Source: Axinella damicornis
Lineage: Eukaryota; Porifera; Demospongiae; Axinellida; Axinellidae
NCBI GenBank assembly: GCA_963931865.1
Contig: OZ007513.1
Coordinates: 7,548,157-7,612,156 of the forward strand
DNA length: 64,000 nt
Reading direction: 5' to 3'
Of the stretch, positions 31,615 to 41,575 are shown one piece after another (position 1 is the stretch's first letter; each line of letters starts with the position of its first letter). The translations under genes were made by a program, and so were the position numbers. The notes beneath the pieces are model-generated. The model was not told the DNA's origin and searched no databases. It saw only the letters and a program-made list of their open reading frames with translations.

Positions 31615-33432
31615 ACAAAAGTCTGTCTTGTCGACTGTTTCGACACCTTCAAACAAATCATGCATTATGTCGTGGGGAAGACCATTGATAACTGAAAAGC
31701 CTGGGAGTTCCTCAAGTATCGACAACCTGTTAATTCCAAACGTCGTGGAATAATGATTACAGAGGGGACCTGTTAACAACAAACACTGTTCTAAGTACGT
31801 TTCTGGAGTCCTTAAAGTGCAGCTACTTTCCACAAAGGCTGCTTTCATCTGTTGTGTGGTGGTCATGCATGATCGGCACACCCGTAAAGCAAATGACATA
31901 CTCTCCTTGAAGCCACCTAGACAATGAGCAGCTAGAGTGTCAGCTAGAAAGGCTAGCACTGCTCCGTAAAATGTGTGCTGTTCTCCACCGACTGACACAG
32001 TTATCCCATCGCAGTAGAGTACTTTGAGGTCCTCAACAAAAGGCAATAAAAACATGTCAATGCCATATTTATTTATATCCTGACTCCGTGCCACAGCAAC
32101 AAGATGGATTGCCTTGAATGTAGATCGATATTGAGGCCTAACATTACCAAGGAAGAAGAACAGGCATCCTAACTTGTGCTTTTTCACATACGAACCAATG
32201 GGGTTCACAACCTCCAATTCATCGTAATAGGGAATCACCTGTAAAGCATATGGATCCGAGCTGAACATGGGATGGGTTTGAAACAAAGAGCCATCACAGA
32301 AGTCTCCCAAACGATCGCTTGAACTATGTATGTGGGGGTTCATTACCTCAGCCTGAAAGTCATCAAGTTCTAGGAGTCCTCTTAGGCTATCCAGTATAGG
32401 TACATAGTAGAATTTGTCAGTCTGACTGACCTTCCTGCGCTTGGGGCCACTGAAACGATTCACATAATATGCCTCTCCAAAACGAATTTCTGTTGCTTCC
32501 TATATGAACAGATAAAGACATTATATAGATAAGAGTCAATACCAAAATTAGGTGTTAGCATGCATTAACTATAACACAGCTCCCATGCACTACTAATTAC
32601 TCACCATGCATGCAATACCAATTAAGAGGGTATTAATTTCACTGCTATGCATGCATGCACATACTCTTGCCCATATAACGTACACCCCCAACAAAATAAA
32701 GTTGTGAGTGCATGAACGTGTGTGTGTGCATGCATGCATGCATGTATACATGTATGTGTGGACATGACTCACTAAGCATCCAAGGTTCTCAACACAGAAT
32801 TTCTCAAAGCGATAGTTCGTGTCAACGCATACAAATGGGTCTGGATCACAGTTTAGTACATCTGTTAAGCCTGGAATACTTTCAATGTTAATTCCAGCTT
32901 TTGCCAGACTTGTCTCAATGCCCTGCTTCAACACATCAACTGCCTGCTTGCATAAAGTCTTGCACCCAGTTGTAACATCGGCAATAGCAACTTGAGAAAC
33001 TTGGTGCCCTTCCCTAAGTTTGAGCAGAAATTTAGCAGACGTAACTGCCTGCAAGTATTGGCAGTTCGTGTCAGGCTTTTCGACCACAGGGGAGCTACCA
33101 AGTTCATCGTCGCTATCACCAGCAAGGGCGCAGTGTTGCTCTGTGTCAGATAAAAACGCCTCCATTGGCATCACCAAGGATGGGGCTGGCCTTTGTTCAG
33201 CGGCTGTGGCGACAGAGTCATCAACACCAGTTCCAAACCTATTTCGGTGATGACGGTAAACGTGACTGTTGAAGGCTGAAAATGTTCTGAATACCTCTCT
33301 GCAAGCATCCACTCCACACATAATGTTGAAGCATTGGTCCTTTGCGTGCACCAGTCGAAGGTGGCTCACGTAAAGCCTGAAGTTAAGAGATGGAGATCCA
33401 CACAACGGGCAATCCATAACGTCGGTAGCCAT
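31615..33432 (-). CDS. C2H2 zinc-finger / Tnp2-like (CACTA) transposase gene, module 2 (3'-truncated)
   Basis: Two exons are clear. The first, 33,432-32,772, starts MATDVMDCPLCGS and holds two C2H2-like fingers (CPLC...HLRLVH; CGVDAC...HVYRHH), an acidic linker, and ends VENLGCL before GTGAGT. The second, 32,499 to about 31,630, contains FYYVPILDSL, VIPYYDELEVVNPIGS, FLGNVRPQYRS, DLKVLYCDG, GAVLAFLADTLAAH, a CRSC motif, FGINRLS and LPHDIMHDLFEGV. The order and motifs match Tnp2-type transposases (acidic YYDE and LADT positions are candidate catalytic residues). After FEGV the frame hits a stop within a few codons, and the later exons seen in module 1 (HYLVHLP region) are missing, so the gene is C-terminally truncated. 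It is divergent from the SAM gene, and its start lies ~0.42 kb away. Confidence 0.75.
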
Positions 33433-33512
33433 AGCTAGCTAGCTAGTCCGCCTCGTTCCCAGCCATGTACATGTACTTGAGAAACCTTCAAACGGTCTGG
33501 GAACGAGGCTAT

Positions 33513-33833
33513 GTCCTAAGTGAATGTCATCTCGTGCTCCACACGTGACCCTGAAACGTGCTGAATCTTGTTTGAATCTTGAACGTGCTGAATCTTGTTT
33601 GAATATTGAAGTCTTGTCAGAGCACGCACCATTCTGCTGGGAGTGGAGATCTCCAGAACTCACGACGTCTGTCAGCTGGTGTGGTATTCGAGGCAGTCAG
33701 AATGGCAAGTTCAGAATGGCAGTCAGAATGGCAAGTTCGAGGCAGTCAGAATGGCAGTTCGAGGCAGTCAGAATGGCAAGTTCAGCACGTTTCAGGGTCA
33801 CGTGTGGAGCACGAGATGACATTCACTTAGGAC
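33513..33833. mobile_element. 321-bp MITE with 53-bp perfect inverted ends
   Basis: GTCCTAAGTGAATGTCATCT and the following 33 bp are exactly inverted at 33,781-33,833. The interior has a ~23-bp minisatellite (GGCAAGTTCGAGGCAGTCAG). The perfect arms suggest recent arrival. It occupies the short divergent promoter region between the transposase and SAM genes of module 2. A smaller CCTCGTTCCCAG inverted pair abuts it at 33,450-33,511. Confidence 0.9.
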
Positions 33834-33854
33834 AGTGGGGGAGATGACGGTACT

Positions 33855-36800
33855 TTGGATTTCACAGCGAAGGATTCCGTAGATGTGGCGCTCTATCTGA
33901 AGAAAGAAGGCATAGCTGAAGACATTTGCAGTGAATTTGAAGGTATGGTGCTACTTTTTGTATGCGATAGCACAGGGGATCATGTAGAAAGAACGTACCC
34001 GGAAGCAATTAGAACCTGTCTGGCCCCCAAGCCTAGCCATGCTTGAATACGTAGCTAACTGATTTCTGGGAAATTGACTGTAAAGATGGCTTGCATTGTC
34101 CTGCAGATAATGAGATTGATGGAAAAGCTTTCTTGGACTTGTCGGAAAGTGATATAAAGTCCATGGTGTCGAAGCTCGGAGTTGTCAAGAAACTTTTGCG
34201 ACTCCAAAAGGTATGCTAGCATGCTCCACCATATTATTTTAGTTGAGGGACAGCGTGGTAGTGTAATTAGCTAACTAGAGTAGCAGCTATGCTAATTCTG
34301 GATTCTTAGTACATGGTATCTATATGTCCGATGTTGATTTCTGTAGATAAGAAAGAGTTTGGTCACATTGCTTCTGTGATAAATTTCAATATAATTATTA
34401 TGTGTCTGGTTGGTGAAAAATTGCATTTATCTTGTCATTTACAGAACGTTTGCCAGGCACTCCTTGCTAGTCCTTTGTCTGCAGACATACCACCGAGTCC
34501 CACTCTCACAATCAGCTCCCTGCACGGTTGTTCCAGTGAACGTGAGGTTATCTTTCCGGGCCCCTTTTCGCCCCGTTCACGTACATTTTCCCCTCCTAGC
34601 TACAGTGACTGTGACGACACAGCATCTTTGGCATCATCATCATCAGCAACTGTAGTGAGTAAGCGCAAGTTCTCTATCCCAGATTCGTGGCCTCCATCTA
34701 TCATGGCCTGTCTACAACAGACCACTGAGGAAGAACAAAGGCGGGCTTTGACCCCACCTATTCGAAATGAAATTGTTCGAGTGGTTGCGACGCAAATGTT
34801 TTGCTATGACCCCAAACCACAGAAGGACTTCTGCACTTTGGTGGCCAAAAAGCTAGTAGCAAAATATCCATTTATGCAGGATACGGGGGAGAAAGTCTCT
34901 GGCTATGTAAGTTACTAACATGGTGTATGAACATTTGATGTCCAACTTTAAGCATTTGAGCAAAAGAAATTGGAGAGAATAATATACATTTATAGTCATT
35001 GGTATTGATTATACTAAGTGCATGGTACCATACAAGTTCAAAGGCACAGGTATGCCAATTAATGACCATTTGGTGTGCAGATTAACCCAATTAACTTAAG
35101 AAAGCCTTTTTTTAAATCACACCCAAGGGCAAGTTTTGATAGTTGCCATAGGGATTGGTGACATGAATGACACCACAGCTTACATAGCATCACAAACTAG
35201 TTAATCACTGCTTCCAATTAGACATGGGCACAGTAGTGATATAGAACCCAGGGCCGCTAACTAGTACTTAATTACTGGATCATACATTGCCATGTGTATA
35301 ACAGCAACTTCCTCATAACTATACATGCAGGGATCGTGGGAGAAAAAGCTCATTGAGAAAGTGCACAACCTAAAATCTCGGACAAAGAGGCCTTCTGATG
35401 GAGAAGATACCCCGAAACCGAAGCGTGGAAGGCCCAAGGTGTCGCCAATGTTAACACGTTATCCCCCTATTAGAGATCTTGGAGATGACAATGTATCAGT
35501 GGAAAGAAATGTCGAGCAACTGAAGAAGGAACTTGAAAAGTGCAAACCACGCAGAGATTGTTTTGACATTGGCTCGCCACACTTACTGTGCCCGTCGCGC
35601 AGTAATCTTGTCCGAGAATGATGTCAGTGTTCATGGCCTTGTCCTACAGTTTAAGGAGCTAACAAAGCCATATGTGGTATGTGTAGCTATATCATTTGGA
35701 CTCAGTTTGTGTGAAAGCTGACCTTGGCAAGGTCAATAGTCATCAGCGCTAAACTCCGCTGGCAATAATATTATTTGTTAGTCGTGCTTTAAGCTTCTAG
35801 GACCAGCAAGTATACTTAGCACATGCATAGTGCACCACCGTAAATTCCCCACGTCTCCATGTGTGTGCACAGATATTGCATGCGAGCATAATTATGTGTT
35901 CTTGGGACTACTACTGTTACAACAAGAGTAGCTAGCATGCAGGCAAGTTGTAGTCGTGTAACCCTAGTGTTTTTGAATACCTCTAGCTTGAACAGGAGAT
36001 CGACCTAATCCTTGAGAAAAAAGATGTTTTGAAGATGGCTATGCGAGACTGGACGACTAAATGGGTTCCAGCTATTCTGGAGTATTCCAGAGCATCAACC
36101 GGAAAGCTTGCTACCGCTGTCATGCAGGCTGAGAAGGATTATGAAGGTACTTCAATGAGCTGATACAGAAATACATGTGTTGTTGCGAGTATGTCCAACC
36201 TATTTAATTGTAATTCTGTGAGATAGTTATACCGCAATGAAAGCACACGTGATTCTTCTACCTATATATGCAGGTGATGACTTGAAGGATGAGAAGGTGG
36301 CTCTGGTTGTGTTGTGCAAGGCTCTTTCGAGGAAGGGGAACGATAATGCCATCCTGTACATTTACGAGGAGTGCAAGGTGAAGTGTATGTGTTCTGTGCA
36401 CATTCCATGCATATATAGTTTAGCCTCGTTTCCAGGCCTTCCACACCTCCAGTTTTTGATCGCTTCCAGTATGCAAAAACGGAGGGGGAAGGCCTGGGGA
36501 ATCTTCTCACGTGATACGTGGCACAGCTGACGTCACGGATTCTAGACGCAGTGGCTTATTTACATTCCCATCCACAGCTACAGTTTCAGAGAAGAGGTAG
36601 GTCCTATACCTGTAAAACATATCCAGGTTCGAAGCAAAACCGCTGAGGGATAGCTGTGATACAAGGGGTGAAACTCCAAATAGTGCCGTCCACGGGAAGA
36701 TTGCATCATAGCTGGGCATTTTCAGGTTTGTCACTCGGCAGCCCTTTGGAGTCATGCCTTGTAGCCTGGGTATGCTTCATACGCTCGTCTCAGTTGGCGC

Positions 36801-37659
36801 TTGTCCCATCTTCGTAGGTAGCACAGAATGCAAGATCGGTCTCGTACATGATTCCGACTGTTGATCTGAGGCGTGACAACATATGACGGTCATGCCGCGT
36901 ATCATGTGAGAAGATTCCCCAGGCCTTCCCCCTCCGTTTTCGCATACTGCAAGCGATCAAAAACTGGAGGTGCGGAAGGCCTGGGAACGAGGCTATATAT
37001 AGTTTGCATGTGCTCTTATTCTATGAAGGCATTTCCCTCATTGGCGTAGTGTACATGAAGTATAGCCTTGTTCCTGGGCTTTTACTCTTAGAATACAAGT
37101 ACAATTAAGCTTTACCTAATAGATAGTAATACCTCAAGGTTGTAAACTACCTAGAGCTTGTGATTTCATGCTTACTCATCATCAACACTGCATGGCAGCT
37201 CAATGATAGTGCAATTTAATCAAAGGCCTGAAGAGTGGGGATAGAAATAGCATTCTCATTGGGTGTGTGTTCAGTCAGTTGTTTTGTTATTGTTGTTGCC
37301 ATTGTACTTATAATTACTCTCCTCCACATTTTCAGATGACAGATGACCCCAAGGAGGTGGCACTCCGTGATCCGAAGCGATCTGCTCCAAGGGTAGCCTG
37401 TTTCCCTGAAGAGTGCCAATTCTTCATGTTAATTGAAACTGAGGTTTTGTGTGTAGTTAGTTCTTTTCCACATGCTCTAATTTTGTGGTTTATATCACAC
37501 TACGCATTTAATCTAGAGTACAGTACCAAAGCTAAGGAGGTTGCTCTCTTTTTTCTAGAGTTTATTTTCAAGTTGCCTGCCACAAGTGGCATGAAGAGAC
37601 AGAAAACTGCTACGTACCTCACTGTGACAACGGACATCCAGAACTGCCTGATAGATTAG
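33855..37659 (+). pseudogene. SAM-domain gene, module 2 (one frameshift, no start codon seen)
   Basis: Seven exons with consistent phases: ~33,855-33,942 plus 34,107-34,210 (SAM domain: SVDVALYLKKEGIAEDI, NEIDGKAFLDLSE, LGVVKKLLRLQK); 34,445-34,906 (Ser-rich linker, then FSIPDSWPPSIMACL and VAKKLVAKYPFM); 35,331-35,676 (GSWEKKLIEKVHNL, basic KPKRGRPK, LKKELEKCKPRR); 35,987-36,146; 36,274-36,377; and 37,336-37,659 (HALILWFISHYAFNLEY, end NCLID). A one-base loss near 35,553 breaks exon 4. No ATG precedes the SAM exon in frame before a stop at 33,828 inside the adjacent MITE, so the start was displaced or lies in an unseen exon. KPKRGRPK is AT-hook or nuclear-localisation-like. It is paralogous to module 1. 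No enzymatic motif is seen; a DNA or protein-binding transposon accessory protein is my inference. Confidence 0.75.
36421..36995. mobile_element. 575-bp MuDR-type element (TAGCCTCG ends), 9-bp duplication
   Basis: The termini are TAGCCTCGTTTCCAGGCC and GGCCTGGGAACGAGGCTA, with ~100-bp inverted arms. It is flanked by TATATAGTT at 36,412-36,420 and 36,996-37,004. The interior (36,530-36,890) is not part of the arms and holds an 82-residue minus-strand ORF of unknown origin. It is inserted in intron 6 of SAM gene 2. Confidence 0.88.
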
Positions 37660-37739
37660 GCATTCATGCATATGCATCATCCACAGTTGTGTTATGGCCC
37701 CACCCATGCATGGTCATGTGCACCCTTTTTTGGAACGAG

Positions 37740-38239
37740 TCCAACATTCTTTATTGTGAAATTGTTGAAAATACATTTCATAATTGTCAATACTGATAAA
37801 ATGAAGTGTAAAAGTAGTTTGAAATTGTGATAATATAAACAAAGCTATATACTTGCAACAGGTTATATTTAAAGTAATAACAAACAAAAAAAGTAGTAAT
37901 GATCAATATTATTATGCAGTTCCAACTATCACCATCTAGAATTACTGTTAATAAAAGGTTACCTGCAAAGATAAAACAGTTTACTATAAGTAAATTGTAT
38001 TACATTTATCAAACATTATATTAGGTTCTTTTAAATAAACTTAGTTGTTTTAAATATTTAATTATTACTAATTTCAACTGATATAGAAATAATGTACTTT
38101 TACTATACTATATTTCCTTATTATAACTTATAGTTATTTTGTTATTATAACTTACTGTTATTTTGTTATTATAACTTATAGATATTATGTTGAAACACCT
38201 CCATTTAGTGATGTTATTTTCCCATGATTTGTATATGTA
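37740..38239. other. AT-rich right subterminal region of the CACTA-like element
   Basis: No gene. Contains three TTATTATAACTTA(T/C) repeats near 38,117-38,180 and other short AT-rich direct repeats, comparable to the left subterminal block. Confidence 0.5.
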
Positions 38240-38392
38240 ATAGCATGGCTTGCAGTGCAATTTGGGATAAATTGCACGAGTAATGCATTCAGGAAGGCGA
38301 TAAATTGCACGAGGCGAAGCCGAGTGCAATTTGCCTTCCTGAATGCATTACGAGTGCAATTTATCCCAAAATTGCACTGCAAGCCATGCTAT
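38240..38392. mobile_element. 153-bp foldback MITE
   Basis: ATAGCATGGCTTGCAGTGCA and GGATAAATTGCACGAG are followed by their inverses, ending TGCACTGCAAGCCATGCTAT. The arms are about 58 bp, with one A insertion in the AAATTGCAC region. No target duplication was recognised. Confidence 0.85.
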
Positions 38393-38814
38393 CACATGTT
38401 AATCATATAGCTAGACGGCTCTCTTCCAACAAATTAAGATAAATAGAGTAGGCACAAGAAGACAATGTCATGACAGAATCAGCCAGAATCTACGAATGCA
38501 CGACTTCGATCGAAGACGCTACTGTGGAACGGAGATGCTTACGGTAAGCGGTGTACGTAGCGCCGGGTAGTGGGAGGGGTGGTAGGTGTGGCAATCATGT
38601 CGGTCTCAAATTGTGTTTTCGTCGCCAGATAGCGTGCCAGGGCGCTGTAGAATTCGCCGACTCTTGTTCGATAAGAAACACCATGGTAGACGCAAAGAAC
38701 AACTCGCTGCGAGTAACAAGGTAAGCTGCCTTCTTGCTCTGTTTCATGGTCTCGTCTGTTTACAACCGTCGTTGCTACGTGCCTGATTAGCCAGAGAGCG
38801 CCATTATTGACCAA

Positions 38815-38880
38815 TGAGACGCGTATTTCACTTTTTGCACTGCTAGGCCGTGCAAAAAGTGAAATACGCATTTCATTGGT
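38815..38880. repeat. Short hairpin (GCGTATTTCACTTTTTGCAC)
   Basis: GCGTATTTCACTTTTTGCAC and its exact inverse are separated by TGCTAGGCC. ACCAATGA and TCATTGGT extend the pairing imperfectly outward. Confidence 0.7.
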
Positions 38881-39057
38881 CAGTAGCCGTGCAATTTCAG
38901 TCTAAATCTGCATTCTTACTATACAGCTTTAGTACAGTGAATTAAAACGCTATATGATTAAAAATAGGTAATAATAACACTTTATTATGGTCGACTCAGT
39001 TTCAATTGATTTAACATTAAAATATTTATTATTTTAACCTTTTTTTTTTGTAGTGTT

Positions 39058-39209
39058 TACAATTTGGAGTACCCAAAGGTGGTAGCCCCACTCATGAAAT
39101 TCCTTGAGGAAAAGCTGGCAGCCGTACCAGTCACAACAAAGACCGGCATCACTTATAACAATCTGTTCCGTACTGTCACACTTTTAGAGCAGCGTACCGA
39201 AGCTCACTG
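39058..39209 (+). pseudogene. Displaced last exon part of SAM gene 1
   Basis: The sequence directly after the CACTA-like element codes YNLEYPKVVAPLMKFLEEKL and onwards to LLEQRTEAH, then TGA. It has no exon of its own to belong to in SAM gene 2, which has a complete C terminus at 37,659. It continues the reading frame of SAM gene 1 broken at 30,722. Confidence 0.85.
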
Positions 39210-39670
39210 AAGCCATGTACCTCAATACTATATATGTACTGCACTGTTTATATATAATGGTATCTTATGTTTATTGCATGCATGCAGCTATTATGTTATA
39301 CCGTCCTGGTTTTAAGAAACGTTATCTGTGAAGCAGACAACCTTTACTATCACTGCATGAGCAACATATTTCTTGATCACAGCAAAAAGAACAGTTCTTA
39401 AAGAAAGAAATAATAGTCTCCATTCTAGAATACCTTCTACTGTGAAGAACAGCACTTTCTTGAAACTGGAAAACACTTTCTACTTTGAAGAACAGCACTT
39501 TCTTGAAACCGGAAAACGCTTTCTTGTCTCAGTGAGCCATGAAAATTTCTTGAAATAAGTAAAAATTTCTTTCGCTAAGATAGTTTTTCCTGTGTGGCAC
39601 ACAAAAACATTTGTGGACATTCATGTCCTGTCTTCATCATGAGCTTGTAGCTGGCCCTGTGTCCTCTCAC
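39210..39670. other. Gene-free stretch
   Basis: Contains a ~45-bp tandem duplication (TTTCTACTTTGAAGAACAGC and TTCTACTGTGAAGAACAGC; 39,429-39,520). No gene and no CACTA-type end of module 1 was found here. Confidence 0.4.
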
Positions 39671-39680
39671 TGGTGATCTA

Positions 39681-40050
39681 GTTTTTGAGTCGCCTCCCGC
39701 TCATTTACATCCCTGAAAGTGGCCCTCCCGTCCATGGTCACGCATTCATTTGGATTACGCTGGCCCATTCCTGGGTCACATGTTCTTTGTGGTCATAGAT
39801 GCGCATTCGAAACGGATCGAAGTCTTCAAGACAACAGCAGCAAATTCCAATGTCACCACAGAGTGTGTACGATGCCTGTTTGCCCAGTTCGGTCTTCCTG
39901 AGACGGTTCCGACTGATAATAGCCCATGTTTCAGTGACTTCTTCTGGACTCAGAGTTGTGTTCGTCTCCGGACTTGGATTCGGGAAGAGGACATCATTAC
40001 CCCTCCAGAACTAGGCGACCACCAGACGGTTATCCTATTGAACTATTAAA
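39681..40050 (+). pseudogene. Ty3/gypsy-type integrase fragment
   Basis: Two frames give parts of an LTR-retrotransposon integrase core: a HLDYAGPFLGHMF-like start, DAHSKRIE and FAQFGLPETVPTDN. These match the catalytic D(x)D region of Ty3/gypsy integrases. Stops and a frame change break it, and no LTR, protease or reverse transcriptase is found beside it. It is a dead fragment. Confidence 0.75.
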
Positions 40051-40574
40051 GAGGGAGAAACGCAACAATGCTGACAATGTTATCGTGTTCCGAACACTTA
40101 CTGTTCTTATTGGCATTGTAGCATTATCTGCAATTGGCAGCTGACTGTCTCCCTGTTATCTACTGTGACAATTTTCAGATGTTCACTCCTATCTTCATGT
40201 AGGCTATGTCCACTGTCCATTTCAAAGTCAACTGTGGCTTTGCTCGGCAGCAATCTGCAATTATTCTGAACTGGGAAGAGGAAAGAGCCACTGTGACATA
40301 GAGCAAGGGAACAAACACAAAAATTCAAGGATCTCTTTTTCGCTCCTGAGTGCATAATTATTGTGTAGATAAATGCATGTTTGAAGGCTACGACCATACA
40401 GGTTTGAGCGATACTGCAAGAGCATCAATGGCTTGTTTACAAAATGGATTGCCTGCGATAAAAGCAGGAGTACTTCAGCTTTTCTCTCCTGAAAACTTCG
40501 CTCCTAGGCACAAACGACGGCACTCACTTGCTAGCTAATTGTACAGAATGTGCACTGAGCTACGGAGCCCAACA

Positions 40575-40826
40575 AGAAAGCTTCCCAGGACCTGCTCCGA
40601 ACAAAGCTGAAGGGGACGAAAGCTGCTGGAACAGATGGAGAGTGTGTGTTATTTACAGCAATGCTTGATAACTTCCCTAATGCAGTACACCTGAGGTGTT
40701 TAAGACACTTACATTTGTGTCGAAGCTCAAAGACCTAGCTACATATCACAGGAGCAGTGCAGCGGGAAATTCTCACATTTGGTGAGATTTCCAAAGAACA
40801 ACATCAGCTTGGCGTGGTAGATTCCA
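40575..40826 (+). pseudogene. Mutator-like transposase fragment
   Basis: Reads GTDGECVLFTAML and FPNAVHLRCLRH before a stop, then a second piece (REILTFGEISK). GTDGExxL...FPxAxHLRCxxH is the conserved region around the second acidic residue of MULE-type transposases found widely in invertebrates. Only about 80 residues are recognisable. Confidence 0.6.
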
Positions 40827-41575
40827 ATGACAAGGAAGACAGTTTGGCTGAAGCGGTATCATTGCAAGACAAGTGGGACTCCTTGGGGTAGTAAATCCAC
40901 AGTGAAACTGGAGGTGAAGTACGAGGATGGAGAAGAGGAAGTGGTAGACATCAACCAGGTGGAGCCAGACAATGGTGAATTCGAATCACCAAAAGAGGGT
41001 GATGAGGTGTGTTGCAGGGTCAGTGGGGCACGCTACAGTGCCACCATACTGGAAATACGCACCCCTGGCAGCGCTACTCCAGGCACCAAACAGGTATAAA
41101 AGTGGTATCATTATTTTGTGAAAAGTGATACAGAGAACTGAAACCCTGAATGAAAGTACTCATTAATTCTTTATAGGGTAAACTCCAAAGAAGTCACAAG
41201 CAAGGAATGTACCAGAAAAATGCAAGATGTATAATTATACGTATACTTGAAATTTTGCCATACTTTACTAGTACTTCAGCCATCGGCCTTAAACAAACCT
41301 TTCTACATAATTATTTGATAGAATAAGAACTGTTGAACTTAGCATTACATGCTCACGTTTACAGAAGGAATCGACCAATGTGAAGGTTGTGCGGCAGGGC
41401 ACCACACGGCAGGAGCAACTGAAGTACTTCAGTGTAGACAGCAGCTCTGAATCCAGCTGGGATGCAAGCATCGTGGTATGTGATATATTATAATACTGTT
41501 ACTCGATCACAACATCTTTATACTTTCATACAGTCCCCAGGTGAAACTGCAACAGGGCCTCACTCAGGTATTCTT
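40827..41575 (+). CDS. Possible Tudor-like protein gene (multi-exon, partial)
   Basis: The first exon, 40,827-41,092 or so, codes VKLEVKYEDGEEEVVDINQV followed by EGDEVCCRVSGARYSATILEI. This is the pattern of Tudor/Agenet-type folds, which often bind methylated lysine or arginine. It ends at CAG-GTATAA. A second exon, about 41,365-41,475 (KVVRQGTTRQEQLKYFSVDSSSESSWDASIV), and a small third one near 41,536-41,569 have AG/GT borders. The 5' end merges with the transposase fragment and the 3' end is not found, so it may itself belong to a transposon. No further domain is visible. Confidence 0.45.

Larger units (their letters stand above)
30723..39055 (-). mobile_element. 8.33-kb CACTA-like transposon carrying transposase and SAM genes (module 2)
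   Basis: The left end is CACTACAAAAAATG at 30,723 and the right end is TTTTTTTTTGTAGTG at 39,055, so the terminal inverted repeat is CACTACAAAAAA (12 bp). The dinucleotide TT is present on both sides (30,721-30,722 and 39,056-39,057). Deleting the element plus one TT joins CAC-CTT to TAC-AAT in frame and restores ATYHL-YNLEYPK in SAM gene 1, which aligns with the corresponding stretch of the intact SAM gene 2 (HYAFNLEY). It contains the minus-strand transposase gene, the plus-strand SAM gene, AT-rich subterminal regions and several later MITE insertions. CACTA termini are the hallmark of the EnSpm/CMC superfamily; those elements usually give 2-4 bp duplications. Confidence 0.88.

Noticed and set aside
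36507..37005. A separate inverted-repeat gene in the SAM intron
   Set aside because: Explained by a 575-bp MITE with a 9-bp target duplication.
39210..39670. Right CACTA-type end of module 1
   Set aside because: I looked for a GTAGTG-type end after the displaced exon and for a CACTAC start below 22,471 and found none, so the outer limits of module 1 are not claimed.
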